Assembly: GCA_041287865.1 (NCBI GenBank)
Contig: JBGGMV010000087.1
Coordinates: 1 to 64,000 of the forward strand
DNA length: 64,000 bases
Direction: 5' to 3'
Source of the DNA: JAPWJZ01 sp041287865
Lineage (GTDB): Bacteria > Pseudomonadota > Alphaproteobacteria > Micavibrionales > UBA2020
Below the pieces are notes generated by a model. The model was given only the letters and a program-made list of their open reading frames with translations, was not told the DNA's origin and did no database searches. Shown here piece after piece: positions 9,998 to 19,802 of this stretch; position 1 is the stretch's first letter, and each line of letters begins with the position of its first letter. A program made the position numbers and the translations under genes.

Positions 9998-12598
9998 ATG
10001 CCAGACAACAATACAGTTGCCACTCGGACCTTACAGGCTGAACCGGGCAAGCCCGTAACATTGCCTGCAGGCGAAACAACCGCCAATGCCGAATTCACGC
10101 GCGACGGGCAGGATCTCTGCCTCACCTCCGACGGCCACATGGTGCGCATCGAAGGATATTTCGCGCAAGACCCCGCGCCCCATGTCGTGACAGCCGACGG
10201 ATCGGCGCGCTTCACGCCCGAACTGGTCAATTCATTCCTGCCGCCGCAACACCCCGGCGAATATGCGCAGGCAGGCGGCGCCACTGCGGTCGACCTAACC
10301 GGCGCAGTTGGCAAGATAACAAAAGTTGAAGGCGATGCCACCATCACCCATGCCGACGGCACCAAGGTAAAGGCCGAGCTTGGCACCATTATCTTCCAGG
10401 GCGACGTGATTACCACCGGTGAAAAAGGCGCGGTGAACATCATCTTCGCGGATAACACCAGTTTCTCCATCAGCCGCAACGCCAAGCTGGCGGTCGACGA
10501 ATTCGACTACGACCCGTCGGCACATTCCGGCACCTCGTTCTTCTCCATGATGCAGGGCGTTTTCGTCTACCAGAGCGGCGACATCGGCAAGGACGACCCG
10601 TCGAAGGTCAATATCAATACGCCCGTGGGCTCGATCGGTATTCGCGGCACGCTGGTCGCCGGCGAAATCAACCCGCCGGGACAGGAAAGCAAGGTCACCA
10701 TCGTCGATGGCGCTGTTGTCATCACCAACGGCGGCGGCGAACTGGTGCTGAACGACACCTTCGAAACCGCGACGCTGACAGGCTACGGCACCACCGCCAC
10801 CAACGCCGGCCAGCTGGACAGCAATACCTTTACCTCGACCTATAGCTCTGTTGCGCCGGTCGCCACGGCCACCTTCAGCGCAGTTTCCAGCGGAACATAC
10901 CAGCCCACGCCTTCCGCCACCGACGGCGCCACTCAGCAGACAACGCAGCCGACGACAGATGGCGTTACGACCCAACCCGCGCCGACCGACGGCACGGTCA
11001 TGCCGCCGCCCACGGGAACCACGATCACGCCCGACGGCACGGTCGCGCCCCCGCCGCCCGGCCCTGCGCCTGTACCGGGCACACAACTGTCGCCGGATGC
11101 CACCGTACTTCCGCCGCCGCCCGCACCCGCGCCGCAGGATGGCATGCTACTGCAGCCCTTGCCGGGAACACAGCCGCTGCCGGGCACGCAGACACTGGCC
11201 GGCACCGACGGCACCGCCCTGCCGCCCCCGCCCACGGGCTCCACCTTTACCGATCCGTCCACAACGTCATTCCCGCCGACCGCCGGCAGCACCTTCACGG
11301 GAACCACCGTGCTTCCGCCGCCGCCCACGGGGACGGTGACCACAGCGCCGCCGCCCCCGCCGCCGACCGGTACTACTGGTGGCACCACGGGCGGCACGGC
11401 CCCGCCGTCTCCCATGGCGCAATTCGTCTTCGCGCCGGTTTACCTCAACGGTACACCCGGCAATACCACGGATGACGGCCTGCCGATTTTCGGCACGGGG
11501 CTGAACGCCTCGATCTCGAACCCGGTCATGATCGGCCAGCTGCAGCTGCAAAACTTCCCGGCGGTGCCCATCATCACCATTACGGGGATCGGCGGCAGCA
11601 TATTGAATGCCGCCACCGGCGTTTTCGAGGGCAACAAGCTTGTCTTCGCCAACCCGACGCTGCTGGGCAACGTTGCGGGCGCCAACGACGTCAGCATCGT
11701 CGGCGGCCAGTCCATCATGAGTTTCGATGCAAACGGCAGGCTGATGCTGACCGACCCGACGGGTCTGCTGACCAACCTCAACGGGCCCGGTTCTTTTGAC
11801 TTCAACGTCACTGTGACCGATGCCGGCGGCACCACCTACCTCGACCAGGACGTTTACATCAACATCAAGCAGGATAGCGGCGGTGCGGGCTATAACATCC
11901 AGGTCGGCGACCACAGCGCGCCCCTCGCCAGCATCAGCGATCCCGCGCAGACACCGCGACTCGACACCATGTCCACGACCGTCGAGACCGCAGGTAACGA
12001 CCTGTTTCTGGCCGGCGACGGCAACCAACCGTTCCCCCTGTTCGGCAACCTGATGCGCAGCAGCCTGGGCGGCAGCGACGTCATGGTCGGCGGCGTCGGG
12101 CGCGACGCGATGTCGTTCGAATCCAGCACGGGCTCCGTAAAAATGTTCGGCATGGGCGGCGATGACACGCTGAAAATATGGGGCCCCGGCCCCTTCAGCA
12201 GCCCCGGTTCGGTGTTCGATGGCGGCGGCGGTTACGACACGCTGGTCCTCGGCCCGAACGGCTTCACGGGCGGTATCAACTTCAACCTGCCGGGCCTGGT
12301 GAATAACATGTTCGAAATCGAGGAAATGCGTATCGAGGGCGGGACGACCGTTGCAAATACCGTCACGCTCGACGTGGTCGATGTTTTCGAGATGACGGGC
12401 GCCAACCACAGGCTGTACCTCGGGATGGCCGGTGGCGGTCTGGCGGAAGTGCATATCGCCAACAGCGGCGCGACACCCGACTTCAGCCTCACCGCTTCGG
12501 ATGCGACCACGGTCACCTATACGGGCTTCCACAACAGCCAGACCGTGACGCTGATTATCGAGACCACCAACCCGAGCCTGACGGTAGCGCTCACTTAA
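9998..12598 (+). CDS. FecR-domain, proline-rich, RTX-like large secreted protein (probable type I substrate)
   Basis: 866 residues, no signal peptide. Residues about 105-225 form a FecR-type domain (VGKITKVEGDATI; INTPVGSIGIRGT). About 300-470 is a low-complexity Pro/Thr/Gly linker with many PPPP and PPPPTGT blocks. About 470-640 resembles an Ig/cadherin-like fold ending with a VTVTDAGGTTYLDQ strand. The C-terminus has degenerate RTX-like Gly/Asp turns: GGSDVMVGGVGRDA, GMGGDDTL and GGGGYDTLVLG. A FecR-like N-terminal module, repeats and an RTX-like tail fit a type I secreted surface protein or adhesin. The convergent genes downstream encode a complete type I exporter, the likely partner. Confidence 0.72.
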   Translation: MPDNNTVATRTLQAEPGKPVTLPAGETTANAEFTRDGQDLCLTSDGHMVRIEGYFAQDPAPHVVTADGSARFTPELVNSFLPPQHPGEYAQAGGATAVDLTGAVGKITKVEGDATITHADGTKVKAELGTIIFQGDVITTGEKGAVNIIFADNTSFSISRNAKLAVDEFDYDPSAHSGTSFFSMMQGVFVYQSGDIGKDDPSKVNINTPVGSIGIRGTLVAGEINPPGQESKVTIVDGAVVITNGGGELVLNDTFETATLTGYGTTATNAGQLDSNTFTSTYSSVAPVATATFSAVSSGTYQPTPSATDGATQQTTQPTTDGVTTQPAPTDGTVMPPPTGTTITPDGTVAPPPPGPAPVPGTQLSPDATVLPPPPAPAPQDGMLLQPLPGTQPLPGTQTLAGTDGTALPPPPTGSTFTDPSTTSFPPTAGSTFTGTTVLPPPPTGTVTTAPPPPPPTGTTGGTTGGTAPPSPMAQFVFAPVYLNGTPGNTTDDGLPIFGTGLNASISNPVMIGQLQLQNFPAVPIITITGIGGSILNAATGVFEGNKLVFANPTLLGNVAGANDVSIVGGQSIMSFDANGRLMLTDPTGLLTNLNGPGSFDFNVTVTDAGGTTYLDQDVYINIKQDSGGAGYNIQVGDHSAPLASISDPAQTPRLDTMSTTVETAGNDLFLAGDGNQPFPLFGNLMRSSLGGSDVMVGGVGRDAMSFESSTGSVKMFGMGGDDTLKIWGPGPFSSPGSVFDGGGGYDTLVLGPNGFTGGINFNLPGLVNNMFEIEEMRIEGGTTVANTVTLDVVDVFEMTGANHRLYLGMAGGGLAEVHIANSGATPDFSLTASDATTVTYTGFHNSQTVTLIIETTNPSLTVALT

Positions 12599-12604
12599 AA
12601 AAGG

Positions 12605-14860
12605 CTATTTGTCCTTCGCCACCCAGACGCCGCCCCAATCGGCGGGCGGCGGATTTTCGCGGTAGGCAATGATGCGCTCCTTGTAGAGCTTATACAGCAA
12701 GAACAGTTCCGGTCGCTCGGTCGCGCATGCATCGGCCTGTTCCGCCGCTTTGTCCCATTCCTGCGCGCGATAGGCGGCCAGCATCTGCGCGTGCAGGCCC
12801 GCGAAGGCTGTGAATTCCGCCGACTGCGCTTCCGTCTCGTCGCCCAGCAGCGCGTGGACGCGCTCGGGCTCCTTGCGGCCCTTGACGGTCAGCAGGTCGA
12901 TCTCGATCGCCGCGAATTGCGGCGCGGCCTTGCGCACTGAATCCGAAATCATGATCGAGATGCCGTAGCCCTTGGTCTGCCCTTCGATGCGGCTGGCAAG
13001 GTTGACGGTGTCGCCCAGCGCCGAATAGGCGAAGCGCTGCTTCGAGCCCATGTTGCCGACCGATGCCGTGCCGGAATTGATGCCGATGCCCGCCTTGAGC
13101 TCGCGGAAGGGCTTGCCAGCCGCCTCCATCCGCGCCTTCAGGTTGTCGTTGACGGGGGCCAGCGACGCCACCATCAACAGCGCCGTGCGGCAGGCGTTTT
13201 CGGCGTGTTTCGCATCATCCAGCGGCGCGTTCCAGAAGGCCATCATCGCGTCGCCCATGTATTTGTCGACCGTGCCACGGTTGTCCAGCACGGCGGAGGT
13301 CATGGGCGTGAGGAAATCGTTCATCATGCGGATCAACTCCGCCGGCTCCATCGATTCCGAAATGGTGGTGAAGTTGCGGATGTCGGTGAACATGACCGAC
13401 AAATCGCGCACCTCGCCGCCAAGGCGCAGTTTTTCCGGGTTCTTCGCCAGCTCGGCGATCAGCACCGGCGACAGGTAGTGCGAGAAGGCCTGCCGGATCA
13501 TGCGTTTTTCCATCTCCGACCTCAGGTTCGAGAAGATGGAGGCGAGAATGAAGATGGTCACGATGACGCAGCTAGGGAAAACGACATCGAACAGGTCGCC
13601 GAAGGCCCCATAGGCGTAAAACCCGCCGCCGATGATGCCCGCGATGATAAGCAGCGAGAAAAGCGCCAGCGTGCCCGCGCTGACGAAGGGCGCCATGAAG
13701 ATAATGGCAAGGCTGACGGCGATGGTGACGCCCCCCTCCACGCCCCTTGTATTGTCGGCGCGCACGATGAACTGGTTGTTCAGCACCTGGTCGACGATTT
13801 CGGCGTGGACCTCCACCCCCGGCAGGACCGGGTTCAGCGGCGTGGAACGCAGGTCGAGCAGGCCGATCGTCGAGGTGCCGACGAAGGCGATTTTCCCCTT
13901 GATCCTGTCCGCATCCACCTTGCCCTGCAGCACCTGCCAGGCGGGAACATAGATCTCGTCGCGCTTGCCGGCGTAATACATGATGAAATTGCCGCTCGGG
14001 TCGGTGGGGATGGCGATTTTTTTCTTGTTGCCCTCCGCGTCGCGGGCATTGAAGCGGATTTCCTCGATCTTGAAGTCAGGCGCCCCCGTATCGATGACCT
14101 TGAGGACCGTCGTTCCCGCGGCGACGCGCAGCGCCTCGAGCGCGAGGCCGGGCAGCGGCTGTTCGTCCGTTATCTTGTCGTTGCCTTTCCTGCGCCCGAG
14201 CAGGATCGGAATACGGCGCAAAAGCCCGTCGCCGTCCGGCACCATGCTGAAGGAACCGTTGCCGGCAGCGGCGTCGACAAGTTCCGGCAGGCTGACCGCG
14301 AAGTTTTCCTGCCACAGGCCCAGCCGGGAACGCGCTTCCACCGACCCGCCGATCGTCGCCTTGGGCAGGGGCTTCACGTTTTGCTCCTGCTCCGCGCCGA
14401 CGAAAGCCGTCACAACGTTGCCTGCGTTCCGGATCGCATCTGCGAAAACCGCGTCATGATCGGGCAGCTTGCGCAGTTCGGCCGCGATGGGCCCCATGCC
14501 TTCCTTTTCCTCGACCATCCTCGCCAGCACATGCGGCGAGGTGCGGTCCGGCTCGACGAAAGTGATGTCGTAGGCGATGGAGGCAGCGCCCAGCGCCTTC
14601 AACTCGGTCGTCAGTTGCGCCACCAGCGTGCGCGGCCAGGGCCACTGGCCGTATTTCTGCAGCGATGCCTCGTCGATGTCGATGATGACGGAATGGCCGG
14701 GGCCCTTGCGCGGCATCAGCTTGTTGTAATAGTCGAAGCCGATATTACGCAGCCTTTCCAGCACCGGCGCGTCGCTGACCTGGATGGATATCGCGCCCGC
14801 CAGCAGCGCGCCCATCAGGAACAGCTGGAAAAACCTGTCATGGACGATGCGCCCCAGCAT
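12605..14860 (-). CDS. CHASE2-domain membrane adenylate cyclase (class III)
   Basis: 751 residues. An N-terminal membrane helix is followed by a periplasmic CHASE2 sensor (about 35-330, with VIIDIDEASLQKYGQWPWPR and SIAYDITFVEPD), three membrane helices (about 355-430) and a class III cyclase domain (about 460-650). Metal-binding Asp residues are in MFTDIRNF and YMGDAMMAFW. The purine-specifying Lys precedes the latter (TVDKYMGD) and the second specificity position is Ser (FAYSALGDTVNLASR), compatible with ATP as substrate. It makes cAMP in response to an unknown periplasmic signal. It is the last gene of the type I secretion operon, directly adjoining the adaptor gene, so may tune secretion or adhesion. 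Confidence 0.87.
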   Translation of the reverse strand: MLGRIVHDRFFQLFLMGALLAGAISIQVSDAPVLERLRNIGFDYYNKLMPRKGPGHSVIIDIDEASLQKYGQWPWPRTLVAQLTTELKALGAASIAYDITFVEPDRTSPHVLARMVEEKEGMGPIAAELRKLPDHDAVFADAIRNAGNVVTAFVGAEQEQNVKPLPKATIGGSVEARSRLGLWQENFAVSLPELVDAAAGNGSFSMVPDGDGLLRRIPILLGRRKGNDKITDEQPLPGLALEALRVAAGTTVLKVIDTGAPDFKIEEIRFNARDAEGNKKKIAIPTDPSGNFIMYYAGKRDEIYVPAWQVLQGKVDADRIKGKIAFVGTSTIGLLDLRSTPLNPVLPGVEVHAEIVDQVLNNQFIVRADNTRGVEGGVTIAVSLAIIFMAPFVSAGTLALFSLLIIAGIIGGGFYAYGAFGDLFDVVFPSCVIVTIFILASIFSNLRSEMEKRMIRQAFSHYLSPVLIAELAKNPEKLRLGGEVRDLSVMFTDIRNFTTISESMEPAELIRMMNDFLTPMTSAVLDNRGTVDKYMGDAMMAFWNAPLDDAKHAENACRTALLMVASLAPVNDNLKARMEAAGKPFRELKAGIGINSGTASVGNMGSKQRFAYSALGDTVNLASRIEGQTKGYGISIMISDSVRKAAPQFAAIEIDLLTVKGRKEPERVHALLGDETEAQSAEFTAFAGLHAQMLAAYRAQEWDKAAEQADACATERPELFLLYKLYKERIIAYRENPPPADWGGVWVAKDK

Positions 14861-16174
14861 CTATTTCTCCGTGAACGCGCGGTCGCGCGCGCGCAGGACG
14901 GGCTTCATCAGGTAGGTGAGGATGGTGCGGCGCGCGGTGACAACTTCGGTTTCCGCGACCATGCCGGGGGCGATGGGCAGCGGGTTTTCTTTCGTGCCTA
15001 AATAAGATCCGCCGGTGCGCACATCGATTTCAAACCAGGCTTCGCCCTTCGCATCTTCCACCGTATCGGCGCCGATGCGTTCCAGCTTGCCCTCCAGCGT
15101 GCCGAAGATCTGGGGATCATAGGCGGTAATGGAGACGCGCACCGGCTGCCCGGGTTTCAGGAAGGCGACATCGGCGGGCGCGATTTTTGCCCGGATCACA
15201 AGATCATCGTGCAACGGCACAACTTCGACCAGTTTTTGCGCGGGCTGTATCACGCCGCCCACGGTTTTGACGTGAAGTTTATGCACAATGCCGTCGACGG
15301 GCGATTTCAGCTCGGTGCGGCTCACCTTGTCCTCGGCGGCGGTCAGGCTTTCCTTGATCGAGGCGATCCGCGCCTCCACCTCGTTGAGCTCCCCCAGCGC
15401 TTCGGAGCGCAAGCCCTGCACCTTTTCGCCCTCGCGGCGCTTGGCGGCCGACAGTTTCGCCTCCAGCGATTTCTGCGACTGCGCGGCAGTGGAAAGGTTG
15501 CCGCTGATCTCGGCCAGCTCGCGCTCCAGCTTCAGCGCCTCGATTTCGGGCTGCGCCTTTTTCTCGACAAGGCGGCGGGTAATAGACAATTGTTTTTGCA
15601 GCAGGCCGCGGCTTTGCGACAGCTTGCCCATGCTGGCCTTCACCTCGGCGATATTGGCTTCGGCTTCGCGCACCTCGTCCTCGATAATGGCGAGGCCGGT
15701 TTTCAGCTCTTCCTGCCGCGAGTTGTAGAGTTTTTCTTCCGTCGCCGCGATCTCGGGATATTTTTTGGCAATCGCCGCATCGGGCGCGTAAGGCTTGCCG
15801 GAGGCTTCGGCGCGCAGCCGCGCCTGCTTCGCCATGAAACCCATCATCTGCGCTTCGATGCCGCGCCCTTGCGTGGCGGCCTGCACGTCGTCGACGCGCA
15901 GCATGACCTGCCCCTTGGTAACCTTGTCGCCTTCCTGCACGAGGATTTCGGTCAAAATGCCGGGGTCAAGGCTCTGCACCACCTGAATATCCGACGAGGG
16001 CATAACCTGCCCGACGCCGCGCACGCGCTCGTCGACTTCGGAAATAGCGGCCCAGACGACCAGCCAGACAAACAACGCGAAGACAGTGAAGAGGAAAAAT
16101 CCGGCAGCGCGGCTGGGCCGCAGGTTGGCGGCGGCTTCGAGCTCGGACATGAATTCGACATCGTCTTTGTCCAT
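14861..16174 (-). CDS. HlyD/LapC-type type I secretion periplasmic adaptor
   Basis: 437 residues from ATG 16174; the longer frame upstream is out of context because it overlaps the ABC transporter gene, and CAGGGG sits well before this ATG. There is one N-terminal membrane helix (FFLFTVFALFVWLVVW), then a beta-lipoyl half-motif VQEGDKVTKGQVMLRVDD, long coiled-coil hairpin (about 95-280) and a C-terminal lipoyl/beta-barrel part (VDGIVHKLHVKTVGGVIQ). Membrane-fusion protein linking the inner-membrane ABC exporter to TolC. It begins one base after the ABC gene stop and is followed without gap by the cyclase gene. Confidence 0.9.
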   Translation of the reverse strand: MDKDDVEFMSELEAAANLRPSRAAGFFLFTVFALFVWLVVWAAISEVDERVRGVGQVMPSSDIQVVQSLDPGILTEILVQEGDKVTKGQVMLRVDDVQAATQGRGIEAQMMGFMAKQARLRAEASGKPYAPDAAIAKKYPEIAATEEKLYNSRQEELKTGLAIIEDEVREAEANIAEVKASMGKLSQSRGLLQKQLSITRRLVEKKAQPEIEALKLERELAEISGNLSTAAQSQKSLEAKLSAAKRREGEKVQGLRSEALGELNEVEARIASIKESLTAAEDKVSRTELKSPVDGIVHKLHVKTVGGVIQPAQKLVEVVPLHDDLVIRAKIAPADVAFLKPGQPVRVSITAYDPQIFGTLEGKLERIGADTVEDAKGEAWFEIDVRTGGSYLGTKENPLPIAPGMVAETEVVTARRTILTYLMKPVLRARDRAFTEK

Positions 16175-16175
16175 G

Positions 16176-18332
16176 CTACCCCTGCTGCACCGTGATCTTG
16201 CCGTTGGCGAGGTCCGCCAGCACCGCATCGCGCGGCCCGTCGGCGACGATGCGCCCGCCATCCATCACCACAAGGCGCGTGACAAGGCGCAAGAGCGACG
16301 GTTTGTGCGTGACGACAATCAATGTTTTATCGCGGCTATAGGCCTCGAGCCCCTTCAGCACCCTGTCTTCCGTGCCGGAATCCATCGCATTCGTGGGCTC
16401 GTCGAGTATCAGCGTGGATGCGCCTGTCAGCAGCGTGCGCGCCAGCGCCACCGCCTGCCGCTGGCCGCCAGAAAGGGCTTCGCCGCGTTCACCCACGGGC
16501 GCGTCATAGCCCATCGGGTGACGGCGCGCGAAATCATGCACGCCCGCCATGTCGGCCACGGCCAGCACCTCGGCGTCGGTCGCCTTTGGACGGCCCATGA
16601 CGATATTGTCGCGGAGCGTCCCGCTCATCAGCGCCGTATCCTGCCCCATATAGGACACGTTGCGGCGAAGATCGGCGGGGTCGATCTGGCGCATGTCGGT
16701 TTCATCCACCAGCAGCGTGCCGCGCGAGGGTTCGTAGAAATTCACCAGCATCTTGATCAGCGTGCTTTTGCCCGAGCCGATGCGGCCGACGATCGCGACT
16801 TTTTCGCCCGCCGCGATGCGGAGATTGATGCCCTGCAAAACCGCTCGAGCCGTGCGAGGATAAGAAAATTCGACGTCCTTGAAGGTGAAATCGCCGCGCA
16901 ACAGCGGGCGGTGCAGGAATTTCTTGTCGCGCGGGCGTTCCACCGGCAGGCCCATGATCAGGTCAAGGCTACGGTAGGCCGATTTCATATGATGGTATTT
17001 GTTGACCAGCGCCGCCACCTGCCCCATGGGTGTAATCGCGCGGCCGGCCAGCAGCACGCAGGCGATCAGCGTGCCCGGCATCATTTCCTTGTTCGCCACC
17101 AGATACATGCCGGCAATGACGATCAGCGCGCCGGACAGCTGCTGGATAAAGCCCGAGAAATGCACGCTGAGGCCGGAGTAAAGCCGCGAGGCCTGCCCGG
17201 CCTCCGCCGCCTTGGCCGTATAGAGTGCGTGGCTGGCGCGCAGCTTGCCTTCGCCGCCAACGCCGCGAATGGTTTCGATGCTGGCCAGCGTTTCCACCAG
17301 CAGCCCATGGCGCTGTTCCGCCGTGCGCATTGCCTGATGCACCTTGCGGTGCACGGGCAGCTGCAGCGCCCAGCCGACCAGCGCGGTAACGGCGTAAAGC
17401 GCCAGCAGCAGCAGCGCGACATAGGGCCCGCCGATCAGCCAGATAACGGCGATAAAGAGCAGCGAAAAGGGAAAATCGACCAGCGCCGTCATGGTCGCAG
17501 AATTGAAGAACTCCCGAAGCGAGTCGAATTCGCGCAGGTTATTGGCGAAGGAGCCGACAGACGCGCCGCGCGCACCAAGGCGCATGTCGAGCACCTGGTC
17601 GAACAGCCTCTGCCCCGCCGTCACATCGGCGCGGCGGCCCGCGATATCGATGAAATAGCCGCGCAACCCCTTGATGATGAAATCGAACACGAAGATGGAC
17701 GAAACGCCGATAAACAGCACCCAGCCGGTTTCGAACGCGTTGTTGGGCAGCACGCGGTTGTAGAAATTCATGATGAATATTGGACTGGCCAGCGCGAAGA
17801 AGTTAATCAGCAGCGCCGCCACCAGTACACGGAAATAAATGCCGCGGCTGTCCATGATCGAACCCCAGAACCAGTGCTGCGCCAGCGGCTGGCCGTCGTC
17901 CGATCCCGTGCCGGGGCGCACGTAGATCATGTAGCCGGTGGCCTCTTTTTCAAGATCCTGCAGAGGCATGGATTTTTCGGCGCCGGTTTCAACATCCAGC
18001 AGCCGCACGAACCCCGTTTCGCCCTGCCGCAAAATCAGCGCGGCGCGGCGCGATTTCAGCATTACCACGGCGGGCAATACTTCGGCCGGCACGGCAGAGG
18101 GGCTGCGGCGCACGACGCGGGCGCGAAGCCCCGCCCGCTGCGCCGCGTCGCAGAACAGTTTCGCCGTCAGCCCCTGCGGGCCGACCGGCAGGCCCGCGAC
18201 CAGCGCCTCGGCGGACCTTGAATGGCCATAGTGCGATGTCAAGTAGACCAGCGCGTCCAGCAGGTTATCGCGCGGGCTCGGCATGGAAACGGTGGGCGAT
18301 TTATTCTGTGATGCGGGAGCCGGCTCAGCCAT
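16176..18332 (-). CDS. Type I secretion ABC transporter, permease-ATPase fusion (LapB/HlyB-like)
   Basis: 718 residues. An N-terminal C39-like domain (about 20-145) lacks a catalytic Cys, as in RTX and LapB-type exporters that do not cleave a leader. Six membrane helices span about 165-435. The nucleotide-binding domain has Walker A GRIGSGKST (516-524), signature ALSGGQRQ and Walker B TLILDEPTNAMD. It drives one-step export of large proteins to the cell surface with the adaptor and TolC protein flanking it. The most likely local substrate is the FecR/RTX-like protein at 9998. The gene starts nine bases after the TolC gene stop. Confidence 0.92.
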   Translation of the reverse strand: MAEPAPASQNKSPTVSMPSPRDNLLDALVYLTSHYGHSRSAEALVAGLPVGPQGLTAKLFCDAAQRAGLRARVVRRSPSAVPAEVLPAVVMLKSRRAALILRQGETGFVRLLDVETGAEKSMPLQDLEKEATGYMIYVRPGTGSDDGQPLAQHWFWGSIMDSRGIYFRVLVAALLINFFALASPIFIMNFYNRVLPNNAFETGWVLFIGVSSIFVFDFIIKGLRGYFIDIAGRRADVTAGQRLFDQVLDMRLGARGASVGSFANNLREFDSLREFFNSATMTALVDFPFSLLFIAVIWLIGGPYVALLLLALYAVTALVGWALQLPVHRKVHQAMRTAEQRHGLLVETLASIETIRGVGGEGKLRASHALYTAKAAEAGQASRLYSGLSVHFSGFIQQLSGALIVIAGMYLVANKEMMPGTLIACVLLAGRAITPMGQVAALVNKYHHMKSAYRSLDLIMGLPVERPRDKKFLHRPLLRGDFTFKDVEFSYPRTARAVLQGINLRIAAGEKVAIVGRIGSGKSTLIKMLVNFYEPSRGTLLVDETDMRQIDPADLRRNVSYMGQDTALMSGTLRDNIVMGRPKATDAEVLAVADMAGVHDFARRHPMGYDAPVGERGEALSGGQRQAVALARTLLTGASTLILDEPTNAMDSGTEDRVLKGLEAYSRDKTLIVVTHKPSLLRLVTRLVVMDGGRIVADGPRDAVLADLANGKITVQQG

Positions 18333-18341
18333 GCTGCCCGC

Positions 18342-19664
18342 TCATTTCTTGTCGGGCGGCAGGCCGAAGGCAGGGCGCAGGCTGCCCATCGCCTCCAGCA
18401 GCTCGAAACGCGACAGCAGGCGGCGGTAGAAAGCGTCGGCGCGGCCCGCCCTTGCCTCGAACAGACGCGCAGTCGAGCTGATCAGCTGCAGGTTGCTCTG
18501 CTTGCCGCCCTCGAATTGCTCGGTATAGGTCGCCAAAAGCCTGGTGGCCGCGTCTTCGCGTTCGCGCAGCAAGGTGAATTGCTGGTCGACGATCGCCATC
18601 GAGGTGAATTTCTGCCGCACGCCGTGCTCGACCTCGCGCCGCGCTTCGTCGCGCCGCGCCTGCGCCTCGCGCCTTGCGTCCAGCTGCTTTTCGACCCGCG
18701 CGCCAAGGCCGCCGCCGGTCGAGAAATTCCATGACATCTTCAGCATCGCCTGCGCGCTGTCCAGCTCGCCGCCCAGTTCTTCTTCCTGATCCATCGTCGT
18801 GGCGCTCAGCTCGGCGTCGAGGCGCGGATAGTAACCGCCTTTTTCGGCCTGCGCTTCGCGCGCCAGCGCGCTCACCATCCGGTCCGCCGCCTGGATGCGG
18901 GGGCTGGAAGATGCTGCGATCTGGGCCGCCTGGTCCATCGTGGCGGGGACATGCTTGTCCCACAGGGCCTGCCCGAATTCGAGCTTGTTGCCGGGCTTGT
19001 CGCCGACGGCCTGAATATAGTCTGCTTCCGCCTGGCGGAAAGCTTCTTCGTACCCGAGCCTTGTCGCGCGCGCGGCCATCAGGATTTCATCGGCCTGCAA
19101 CAGTTCGGATTCGTCGGCCGCGCCTTCGGCCAGCATCATGCTGATGTTTTCCTTGCGCGCATTGATATCATTCATATAGGCGCTGGCGATATCGAGCAGT
19201 TCGCGGGTGCGCATCAAATTAAGGTGCGCGCGCGCCGCCTGCAGGGCGACGCTGTCGGCTGAATCCTTGATGCCGAATTGGGCGGAGCGGTGGCGGTCTT
19301 TCGCCGCTTCGACGCGGTTTTTGGTGCTAAACCCGTTGAACAGCGGCTGGGTGAGCGAGACGGTGCCCTGCCCCTTCCACGACGACGCGCCGTCGCCGCC
19401 GGTGGCCGCGCGGGTGGTGTCGTTGTTGTTATAGACACGACCGAATTCGCTGTTGAAGGCGAGCACCGGCCAGTAGGCCGATTTCTGCTCGCGCATATTG
19501 TCCCATTCGCTTTCGGCGGCGGCGGAGCGCGCGACGACCGCCGGATGCGTGGAAAGCGCGTGCGACACGCTTTCGGCCAGCGTTGCGGCGAATGACATCT
19601 GCGGCGTGGACAGCACCGTCGTGACGCAAAGCGCTAATACGAATTTTTTGAATGACTGGCGAAT
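18342..19664 (-). CDS. TolC-family outer membrane channel of the type I system, probable ATT start
   Basis: Outer-membrane efflux protein of about 440 residues: two TolC repeats with long helical hairpins (for example LMRTRELLDIASAYMNDI and QFTLLREREDAATRLL). It completes the type I exporter. The first conventional start (GTG at 19616) would remove most of the signal peptide. The frame extends 16 codons upstream to an ATT at 19664-19662, giving IRQSFKKF, a hydrophobic core and a cleavage site at SFA/A. GGGGGAG lies nine bases before the ATT, and a stop lies just upstream of it, so ATT is the only start that restores the leader. An error in the sequence is the alternative. Confidence 0.85.
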   Translation of the reverse strand: MRQSFKKFVLALCVTTVLSTPQMSFAATLAESVSHALSTHPAVVARSAAAESEWDNMREQKSAYWPVLAFNSEFGRVYNNNDTTRAATGGDGASSWKGQGTVSLTQPLFNGFSTKNRVEAAKDRHRSAQFGIKDSADSVALQAARAHLNLMRTRELLDIASAYMNDINARKENISMMLAEGAADESELLQADEILMAARATRLGYEEAFRQAEADYIQAVGDKPGNKLEFGQALWDKHVPATMDQAAQIAASSSPRIQAADRMVSALAREAQAEKGGYYPRLDAELSATTMDQEEELGGELDSAQAMLKMSWNFSTGGGLGARVEKQLDARREAQARRDEARREVEHGVRQKFTSMAIVDQQFTLLREREDAATRLLATYTEQFEGGKQSNLQLISSTARLFEARAGRADAFYRRLLSRFELLEAMGSLRPAFGLPPDKK

Positions 19665-19802
19665 GGCAGCAGTCTCCCCCGAAAGAACCCTTCACCAAGA
19701 ATGCCCGAGCCGCCGCGTCTGCGCAACAAATCAAAGGCTTTGCAGCGAAACTTAATCTCGCCTGTGGCAAAGCCGTCATGCTCCGGAAAATATGAAAAAA
19801 TC

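Noticed and set aside
13205..15001. Plus-strand open frame of about 598 codons
   Set aside because: It is antisense to the CHASE2 cyclase and adaptor genes. Arg/Asp/His-rich composition typical of GC-rich shadow frames.
16086..18221. Plus-strand open frame of about 711 codons
   Set aside because: Antisense to the ABC exporter, whose motifs are all intact on the minus strand.
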